Shown one piece after another: positions 56,361 through 64,000 of a DNA stretch of 64,000 nt. The stretch is from Caenorhabditis remanei. Taxonomy: Eukaryota > Nematoda > Chromadorea > Rhabditida > Rhabditidae. Each line of letters opens with the position of its first letter. Positions within the stretch are counted from its first letter, which is position 1. The position numbers and the translations under genes were made by a program. The notes below the pieces were generated by a model. It searched no databases. It was not told the origin of the DNA and saw nothing but the letters and a program-made list of their open reading frames with translations. Where the stretch lies: positions 1,063,217 through 1,127,216 of the forward strand of contig NC_071330.1 in assembly GCF_010183535.1 (NCBI RefSeq). The letters are read 5' to 3'.

Positions 56361-58302
56361 ATGATTTTCCGACTGATCCTCCTCCTATCATCATTTCTGG
56401 TGGTTTTTATCCACGCCACCACCTGTCCCCATTCAGTGAATTCAAGGATTCAAGAGTGTGTGCAACCGGTGGCAGATTATGCAAAGGTTTTGAATAATCA
56501 GGTAGGTCTAGCTTTTTCTGAGGTGACTTTTATAGAAAATGAATGCCAGAAATGAATTCTCCTCGTCGAGACGGTTCAGAAAAGTATAATCATGACCCGG
56601 TTCTGAGCAAGTTGGGTCTCACCACGAAAACTACCGTAATGCAGGAAACGAGGGTTACGGTACTTTTCGCGTCGAGACCCAAACTGCTCCAAATGTAGCC
56701 ATGATTATACTTTTCTAAACCGTCTCGACACGCTGAATCCAATGAGACTAATTTCAGGACTCCCGGACATCCGGCTCAGAATTTGGCTCCGCTTTTTCAT
56801 TGCCCAATATGGGCGGTCGTGTGTTCAATGAGTTGTGCAGGTGATTATTGATTATTTCAAAGTTTTCAAAGTTTCAAAAATCCGGAAAAAGGGCAAAAAA
56901 CTTGTAAAGCCATAAAAATGTCATAAAATCACACATAAATCTTGAAATTGGCATGTCCCCAGAGGCCATTTTGGTTAGTTTTTTTGCGCGGAAATTGGAC
57001 ATCCGGATTTCTGGATACACAGACAGACCAAAATATTCAAAAATTTCAGACTAATCGCCAAGTTCAATAGTTGCGTCCGTGACTACCGTAGTGCTTGTCC
57101 CCGACACGTGACAATTTCTCTCATCGATTCTTCTTACGGCTACTTGTGTAACGAGGGATACAACAGTGAGTTCCAAAATTTGTCTGGCGCGCCTACGACG
57201 CGTTTTTCTAGCATTTATGGAGTCTGCGGAATGTCTTATGGAGCTGGACAGGAAACCGAGTGTTAAGCGGTGCCACGATGAGACATTGAAGGAAATTGAG
57301 TCTGCGAACACGGAATCTGGAGTGTCGATGCCGGCGAAGGTGGATAGGATGTGTGGGTACGTGGTTTTTGAGAAAAAAATTTCAAAAAACTAGTTTACGA
57401 TAAAAATTTGAGGTTCGAAGAACTCAAAGAATGGTTTTCACACCTGCAAAAACCTATATACAAGATTTGGAATCGAACCATAGAAGTTTTTTTCGTAGCC
57501 ATCTCTGTTACCAGCTGAGCCGCCTATGCGCGGATCGCGGCGACATCTCTAGGGTGGTGATTAACCGGCAACGACGACTTGGCTGCTGCAGCCTGACGTG
57601 GAGGTTATCACTACCCCAGAGGTGCCGCCACGGTTTGCGCCCAGGTGGCGCAGCCGGTAACAGGGATGACTACAAAACAAAACTAGTATGGTTCGAGTCC
57701 AAAGTCGCTATAGAGGTTTTTGTAGGTGAGAAAAACAATCGGAGGGGTTAGAAATTGTGTAATTTTCAAAATTTTCACCAAAAACTAGTTTCAGCGCTCT
57801 CAACTTCTTCTCCGGATGTGTCCGCTCCCCGATCAAACAGGATTGTGGGTTTTCCGCGTGGCAGGTAAACTTTTTTATGTCTGTCTGTACATCCAGATGT
57901 CCTGATTTCCAGGTGATCTACCGTGTCCTCAAAGACACTACGAACACCCTGATGCCAGCTTGTCAATTTACTGGAACCTCCCAGAAACTGATATCTTTCC
58001 AAAAAGAGAATAACATCACGTCACCATCCCCATCTACAGTAACCCAGACTACAGTACCATCAACACGAACTACAAAGACTACAGTAACCACCGAACTGCA
58101 AACGACAACTGCAAAATTTGCAGTCCGGGATATTGAAGATGAGGAGGAGGAAGAAATCGATAAAGAATTCCAGGAGAAACTGAATCAGAAGAAGAAAATG
58201 AGGAAGATCCAATCAGCAGAGCTCACCGATTTCTCGTGTAGATCAAATTTCGGATTTGCAATTCTTACTGTAGTTCTTACTGTAGCGCGATTTTTAATAT
58301 AA
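56361..58302 (+). CDS. secreted DUF19/CPG4-type Cys-rich protein
   Basis: Six exons join in frame: 56361-56501, 56758-56840, 57050-57165, 57212-57356, 57795-57864 and 57913-58302, giving 314 residues. A signal peptide (MIFRLILLLSSFLVVFIHA) is followed by regularly placed Cys (CPHS, IQECV, NELC, FNSCV, SACP, YGYLCNEGY, AECL, RCHD, RMCG, FFSGCV, DCGFSAW, MPACQF), as in nematode T20D4.11-like/chondroitin-proteoglycan 4 domains. A Thr/Ser-rich stretch and an acidic segment follow. The hydrophobic C-terminus (FGFAILTVVLTVARFLI) may be a GPI signal or membrane anchor. Likely extracellular matrix or egg/cuticle; substrate unknown. AATAAA lies about 165 bases after the stop. Intron 1 holds a palindrome and intron 4 a tRNA-like foldback element. 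Confidence 0.88.
56564..56730. mobile_element. TCGAGACGGTTCAGAAAAGT palindromic element
   Basis: Starts TCGAGACGGTTCAGAAAAGT and ends with its reverse complement. The centre has CACGAAAACTACCGTAA and GGTACTTTTCGCG. It occupies most of the first intron, and its twin at 55706-55866 lies upstream of the gene. Confidence 0.75.
57384..57792. mobile_element. foldback element with tRNA-like arms, copy 3 (fills intron 4)
   Basis: Left arm (minus): A box GCTCAGCTGG near 57511-57522 and B box GGTTCGATTCC near 57468-57478. Right arm (plus): TGGCGCAGCCGG at 57645-57656 and GGTTCGAGTCC at 57690-57700, then T(5). The outer ends both read AAAACTAGTTT. The right end runs into the TTTCAG acceptor of exon 5 with no gap. 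Confidence 0.75.
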
Positions 58303-58504
58303 ATTTTCAATGTTTTACTCCAAAACCTCCATTCCGGGTATGTAAATTCCTCATTTTTTAAATTCTTCCTAAAAAATTTGTCAAAAAATTTATGGCCTAG
58401 TTTTCCAAATTCTGATTTCCTAGTCCCCCAAACTTTCCCGTGTCATTTCTCCCTTTGTTTGCTTTTAATAAATATTATTTATTTTTTAAATCGGGTTACT
58501 GTAG

Positions 58505-58930
58505 CTGCTTCAAAAACGCGCCAACGTCACGCCAGACATTTTTGCTCCACGATTTTAAAACACACCAAAGGTACGCCAGACGGTTTTCTCATTTTTCAAA
58601 AACGCGTCAACAGAACGCCAGTCTCTTTTCCTCCAGTTTCAATAAAACGCCAACGACGCGCCAGCCTGTTTTTCTCCACGTTCGCGCTAACGTTACGCCA
58701 GATTGTTTATTTCTTGATTTGGAATCGCGCCAACGTCACGCCAGCCTTGCTTTCTCTAAATTTCAAGAACGGTCCAACCGCATGTCAGCCTCCTTTTTCA
58801 GTTTTTGAAAACGCGCCACTGGAACGCCAGACACTTCTTGCCATTGTCATTTGTTCAAATCGTGCCACGTTACGCCAGTCTCTTTTTTCTTCTCTTTTCT
58901 AGAAGCGCTAACGGAACGCCAGCATTGGTA
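58505..58930 (+). repeat. array of GCGCCAACGTCACGCCAG motifs
   Basis: About ten copies, 40-45 bases apart, nearly all in one orientation (AACGCGCCAACGTCACGCCAG and variants), between the two convergent genes. This is the most regular of the GGCGCGCC-family arrays. Confidence 0.75.
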
Positions 58931-59031
58931 GATTGGGTACTCTAAGGCACGGTCAAGTAGAAAAGAAGAGTAACGCTTTGTTAAAAAAATAAATGAACGA
59001 ATGATTAAAATGAGGCAATTTCTGGATGAGA

Positions 59032-62000
59032 TTAGGAAGCAGAAGTGGACGATGCTGCAGCCGCAATACTCGCCTTCTTGACAATCTTGTACATTGACAG
59101 ACAGTTACTGTCGAACGCCGCAACCGCAATGGCACTGCCACGTCCGTTTGTGAACTGGGCTCCCATGATGATGTTATACGGATCGGCGTCTGAGAAGCGG
59201 TACTCCACTTGATAGGCATGTGGTTTACGGGTGTGGAGCTTGGAGACTATGAAGGTTCCATCTTCAGAAGATGTGAGCACATAGGCGCTCTCCGGAGCAA
59301 CAGAGACACTGTTGATTGGTCTCGCATGGGCGTCGATCTGAATGGGATGTTAGAATAAGTCTTTGATTTTGATAAGATTATAATTACCTCACACATCAAC
59401 TCGCCGGTTGTCACTGAATAGTATTGGATGAGACCTCTTAACGTACCGACGATCACCTGCTTACGGAGCACGTTGATCACGTTTATTGGTTGTCTGGAAG
59501 TTATGGATTTAGTTGCAGTTTTGTACACCTCCCAACCAGTTTTTAATTGCGTTTCCGGGTTTTCAGACCAAAAATCATTGTATGAACTAATTGTAAGTGG
59601 TAAATTGAAAAAACTTAAAAACCAAGTTTCTCTAATTGACCGTCACCACACCCACCCCCTTTGTTTGAAGAGTCTGGCGTTCAATTGGCGCTTCCAGGAG
59701 AATGGAGAAAAAGAGGCTGCTTTGGAAAGAATGAAAATAACAAGAAATGTCTGGCGTTCCGGCGGCGCGTTTTCAAAAACAAACAAAAACAGAGTGGCGT
59801 GACGTTGGCGCAATTTCGAAAAGGAGACTGACATGAGGTTGGACCAGGTTTTGAAATTTGGAGAAACGTGTCTGGCGTGACGTTGCCGCGTTTTTGAAAC
59901 ACGAACATTAAATAAGAGTTTGGCGAACCGATTGGCATTAGTTTCAAAAATGGAAACACAGGCTGGCGTGATGTTGGCACGTTTCTGCCATAAATCTCAA
60001 AACCCGGAGATTCAGAAATTGTTGAAATTGCAGTCCGACTCAGTAAACTTTTTTCTGTCAGAACAAAAACCTAAAAACTCTGAAAATTTACATTTCTCAA
60101 AATCTGGATCTGATTTTTCCCCTGGAAGTTTTCCTAATAGATTGTCTAGAAGTTTTTCGTAGCAACTCCTGTTTTTCGAAATCTAAAAAAGTATATACAC
60201 TTGTTTATACGAAACCTTGCGAAAATGTCATATTTTATTTTCATAAACACACTTGTTTACTCACATTTCTAGTTTTCTCAAAAAGATGATGTTGTCACAT
60301 TTAAAACTTGTTTAAAAATTTGAATTTCATGTTTATGCCCAAACGAAACTTTTAAACAAATTTTCTCAGGGTTACGGTATTAGCGGTTCACTCTAAAAAT
60401 TGGTCTTGATACAGTTTACAGTTCTTTTCATACCAGCACGACGGTACATTATCCATTTTAAGTAGGGGACCAATATTTCTAACAAATAAGATGCGCCTTT
60501 AGCACCGACAGGTGGCACAGGAACCTAAATCTAAGCTGAAAAATACAAAAATTTAGTTTTCTGTTTTCGCATGTGCTTATTCTATTCTGAATCCAAAACA
60601 CATCATTTTTTTAGAATCTATAATATTACATATCCAACTCGTCTTTTCCTTACTTCGTAAGAACTTTGGAACCGACGCCCTTCACTGGCTTCTGCCAGAT
60701 GATCAACTCTCCATTCGAATCGGCGCTTGCTGTAACCTCATCGTAACGACATGTAGCAATGTCTGCAATTGCACTACGGTGCTCCTGGAAACACACTCTA
60801 TATAAGAAAGAAGTTTTTTTTCGGTAGAAAATACCTTCAAATTCTTGCGAGCAGTGAAGTTGGTATCGCTATTGCATACAATGACAACAATCTCGCCGGT
60901 GTGGGTACCTGAAAAATATTGTATTAGCTTGACACAGTTTTTACAACTGCGCTCCACCGAAATTTTCTTGAAAAGTGTATCTTTTTCTCTGAGTCTTTCA
61001 ACTTCGCACTCAACTTTCATAGGTTTCGATAGAGCGCGGTTGTAAGGAGATATTCTTTGGTCAAATGTGTACTGTAGCCACTTACCAACTAGAATCGAGT
61101 TGTCATTACACGAAATTCCCCTACAGTATGGTCCGACATCCCTTCCGACAGCCGTCACGTGGTCACGGAGTGCCGAAGCAAGTGTGATAGAGAACAGTGG
61201 CTTATTGCTCACCTTCTTCACGTCGTATACGTTTATAAAACGTGCTGAGCCGACGATTACGACTGGAAAGTTCCGGGCGTTCGGGTGGACCAAGCCGACC
61301 TAAAAATTGTCAGGGTCTTGTCAATTATAATCAAATTATATGTATTACCGTAGTCACATCGATCACTTTCTCATTTGGAGTCGACGGCTCCGAAGTGGAG
61401 ATAGTATCCCAACTGACTTCTGTCTCAGCCTTGTTATCCCAGTTGCCGACGTGGATCTGAAAATATTTCTCTAGTGTTAATGTGAAAATCTTTGTTTGTA
61501 CCCCTGACATGCTTGGAAAATCTCAAAACCTTTGCCATTATCAGGTTTTCAAAGTACATACACACGCTCTCCGATAACCTGCGGTAAAAACGGAAATAGG
61601 GAAATTTCCGTTAGTTGAGGCACACATAACCTCTCTCGCTTTACTCTAAATGGATCAAAACATAGAAGTCTTGTGTCGAAATAATAAAATGATACTCGAT
61701 GTTGACGGGCTTGAAATATTTTACATTTCAGGTTCCGTCCCCCAAAATAGAACAGAAATGACCGGATGGACCTGTACTCCAGATCTTGTTGTGGGAGCCG
61801 AGTTTATCGTTTAACCCACTGGACCAGCACTAGCTGCCTAGATGCGGATCCTCTACTCTGTTCCCGGATTTCAAAGTACCTTGCTTTGGTCCTGGTCTAT
61901 TAGAGAAGACACAGTTGGCCCTTCTTCAAAGAAATGTGCTAGATACCTCTATTGTAATTCAAAACATGTCATTTGTGAAAAATAATCAGAATTCGCTTCA

Positions 62001-62503
62001 CCAGAGAGCTCTACTAATCATGCGACTCGATCATGCGGCAGCTATATCATTAGTGGTAGCAGGTGCCTCCTAGAGTTGAGTTTACTCGACCGCGGCGTGG
62101 GAAAAAAAGGAAATTCAAATATTGATCTTCTAGAATCTTCTAAACTAGCAGAGTCTTGGGTCCAAAATGTTTTGAAACCAGACATTGGGAATTCGAGACA
62201 TTTGGAAGCTTTGATATTTTGACACCATGAAGTTTTGTCACTAAATTTGTTTAAATCACTGGATTCAAAAAGTCTAGTGTCTGAAACTTTTGAAAATATG
62301 AAGTCAGATCTCTCTAGTCGCCTAAAAAGTTTGTTTTGTGCTTGAAAACCAATTTTTCATAAAAAAAGCAAACTCACATTGTTCGATTGAATAACAGCCA
62401 CATAGGTGATGTTCCGGGTGTCAAGCCAACACACTGCCAAATTCGATGGCCATGGTGAGACAGTGCCTTGCGGCAGAGCCACTTCCTTCACTTTCTCGAA
62501 CAT
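59032..62503 (-). CDS. WD40 protein, WDR54-like
   Basis: Seven exons join in frame: 62503-62378, 61456-61349, 61299-61086, 60908-60835, 60784-60654, 59493-59388 and 59337-59032, giving 354 residues; human WDR54 is 334. Blade-like segments include CWLDTRNITYVAVIQ, NFPVVIVGSARFINVYD, HTGEIVVIVCNSD, EHRSAIADIATCRYDEVTAS, GTLRGLIQYYS and PINSVSVAPESAYVLTSSED. The WD pairs are weak (LIIWQK), as in WDR54. Human WDR54 has been linked to Notch-1 and EGFR trafficking, but the nematode role is unknown. A CCTCAG acceptor lies 16 bases before the start. Intron 5 (1.2 kb) and the 3' flank hold oppositely oriented GGCGCC-family arrays. Confidence 0.72.
59668..59990 (-). repeat. array of CTGGCGTGACGTTGGCGC motifs, opposite orientation
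   Basis: About six copies of GTCTGGCGTGACGTTGCCGC and variants, 50 bases apart. They are reverse-complementary in sense to the array at 58505-58930. The WDR54-like gene's two last exons lie between. Confidence 0.72.
60916..61048. mobile_element. MITE with GCGCTCCACCGAAA ends, copy 3
   Basis: TTTTTACAACTGCGCTCCAC faces GATAGAGCGCGGTTGTAAGG, with TCTTTCAACTTCGCACTCAA inside. It fills the intron between 60908 and 61086. Confidence 0.62.
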
Positions 62504-63246
62504 GCCTCCAGTAACAACTGAGGGGTATAATGGCGACTGATACTGGCTATTCTCCTTCTCGCTTTCATTTCCGTCTCGTTGCTATGGAAACGAGCGGAGG
62601 GGTGTGGCACACGGCGAGGGGAGGCCAAGGCAAGGAGGCGTTTGTCAGTGGAAGGAAGACGTGAAGACGACGAAGCACAGAGTGCCTTCGATCTGAGGGA
62701 GTCAACTGTTTAACGCAAATATCGGGGTTACGGTGGCACACGGTACCCGTTCGGTAAACAGACTTTCAGTAAGAAATGCACGCGACGAGACCGCAGCGCC
62801 TCACGCGAAACGCAGAATTGAGACATTTCCGACAACCCTGTAACGAACGCTCTTCGGATTAAGCGGAAGAGCATCATGGCGGAACTGGCGACTCTCTCCG
62901 TCCTATGCAGAACTTCCCGAAATAGAACTGGAGGATTACGGTAGGATGTTAACGCGAAATTCTGGACTCTTATATATCAAAATCAAATTTTCGAACACAA
63001 TTAGCCGTGTTGTCAATGTGTTTATTAGTTCTGGAACTGAAATCAATGAAAATAATTGGATTGATTTAATGACAAGTTTTTGGTAAAATTTCTGGAAAGT
63101 TTATAAAATTCGAAAAGGGAAATATGTTCGGTTGAGCACGGTTGCTCTAATCGTTGTTGTTAATTATGGAAAGATCATGAAATTTGAAGAAATAATGTTC
63201 AGTGGGGCGCAGTTGCTGAAAAAGGATGCAATCGTTGTCTCAGAAT
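62504..63246. other. promoter and intergenic region
   Basis: Base composition shifts to GC-rich between 62570 and 62900 (GAGGGGTGTGGCACACGGCG), unlike the AT-rich rest, so it may be the promoter of the WDR54-like gene. No exon or repeat family is recognised. Confidence 0.4.
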
Positions 63247-63886
63247 TCATTTGTCGTCTCTCCTAGCTTCCTTCTTCGAAAACCGTCTCCTGAACTGTGT
63301 TCTTTTGTTCAAAATCCACATTTTAAAGTCTTGCATTAATGATTTCATAAATTCAGCCATCGGATGAATATCACGAACTCCCAATCGCTCCAACACCTGC
63401 TCCTCATGCAAAAGTTTTAAAACCTTCTGCCTCATCTCTTCGTATATAATTTTCAGTTCTTGAGTACTGTGAACTTCCAACTTCTTTCTCATTAGTTCCT
63501 GCGGCAAACGTATTCCTCTATGTTTCAACGTAACACGCTCCAATCTTGTCAATATTTCGTCGATTACTTCATGAGCCAGGAGACATCGTTGAAGACGCTC
63601 CTCGTGAAAGTGTTCCTGAAAATTGAGTCACATTTAAATGGGATTCAGGGATTCTGGAAATCTTTTCAGATCATCTTTTCTTCCAAAACAGGAGCAAAGT
63701 CAGAGCATGCTACCCCAAGTTGCAGGGTGCCAAGTTGAGTTGCTACGCAGCCAACTACGTGTCACAATAACTTTTACAATAGAGCGCACTTGATAATTTC
63801 TGGAAACAACATACCCATTCACATCTTGCATACTGGCACTTCCCGCATTTCCGACACTTTGTTGGTACTTGAACTGTAGTGTTGTC
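63247..63886 (-). CDS. partial gene with a Cys-rich motif and a coiled helical tail
   Basis: Two exons join in frame: 63886-63815 and 63615-63247, giving 146 residues with the 5' end missing. The first has CRKCGKCQYARCEW, a CxxCxxCxxxxC pattern like the end of a nuclear-receptor second zinc module. The rest is a charged helical stretch (HEERLQRCLLAHEVIDEIL, ELKIIYEEMRQKVLKLLHEE) ending in a basic FRRRFSKKEARRDDK. It lacks a ligand-binding domain. It may be a truncated nuclear-receptor-like protein or an unrelated zinc-ribbon protein. Confidence 0.6.
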
Positions 63887-63952
63887 CTGAAAAATCTAAA
63901 AATTTCGGATTCACCGGTACAGTACCTTTAAAAGACCTCGATAGACTAATAA

Positions 63953-64000
63953 GCATACTTGAAACCGGGCCGGCGCGTAACTCGCTTCAAACTCGATATT
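63953..64000. mobile_element. start of a CATACTTG hAT-like MITE cut by the window edge
   Basis: CATACTTGAAACCGGGCCGG and then GCGTAACTCGCTTCAAACTC match the left arm of the copy at 25181-25520. Confidence 0.7.

Noticed and set aside
58505..58930. Regularly spaced repeats resembling a CRISPR array
   Set aside because: Repeats are variable and 20 bases long, the spacers share sequence, and the genome is eukaryotic.
58378..60162. Several frames of 80-174 codons rich in TPACRQT- or RHAS-like words
   Set aside because: They are translations of the GCGCCAACGTCACGCCAG arrays.

Overview
The window looks like nuclear DNA of a nematode of the Caenorhabditis type. It is AT-rich, with compact multi-exon genes on both strands. 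Introns end in TTTTCAG or TTTCCAG, and several start codons lie a few bases after a splice-acceptor sequence, as expected for spliced-leader trans-splicing. Gene content agrees: a ground-like protein, a DUF19/CPG4-type secreted protein, two geminin-like proteins, and GPN3, GPHR and a geminin side by side, an order I recall from C. elegans chromosome III. Exon models were built by hand and checked by reading-frame arithmetic; no search or RNA data was available.

Layout. 0-5 kb: a tRNA-like pseudogene, a short-motif repeat field and a transposase-derived gene (minus). 5-10.5 kb: a large acidic repeat protein (minus). 11-21.5 kb: GPN3 (minus) and GPHR (plus) diverge from one 247-base gap, and GPHR introns are packed with mobile elements. 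21.5-23.7 kb: two geminin-like genes in tandem (minus). 24-29 kb: an unrecognised 822-residue protein (plus). 29.5-31.4 kb: a ground-like protein (minus). 33.7-40.3 kb: an SLC36-type amino acid transporter (plus). 40.6-44.1 kb: a DPH7-like WD40 protein (minus). 45.4-47.5 kb: a CDK2AP/DOC-1 protein (minus). 47.5-56.3 kb: gene-poor, mostly repeats. 56.4-58.3 kb: a DUF19 protein (plus). 59-62.5 kb: a WDR54-like WD40 protein (minus). 63.2 kb to the end: a partial small Cys-motif gene (minus).

The genes are unrelated housekeeping and nematode-specific functions, not one pathway. They include RNA polymerase II assembly (GPN3), Golgi/ER ion homeostasis (GPHR), replication licensing or cell fate (geminin-like), EF2 diphthamide synthesis (DPH7), chromatin or cell-cycle control (CDK2AP), amino acid transport, and secreted or cuticle-type proteins.

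The striking part is the non-coding DNA. There are at least four families of short GC-rich motifs (GGCGCGCC/GACGCG, GCGCTCTA, GGCCTAG, GGGCGGAGC), a 2.3-kb field of CGTAAATC words, and many hairpin elements. Two hAT-like MITE copies have exact 8-bp target duplications, and a 665-bp transposon has a 5-bp duplication. Three foldback elements carry complete tRNA-like Pol III promoters on both arms. Several repeats touch splice sites. I found no bacterial genes, viral genes or CRISPR arrays.
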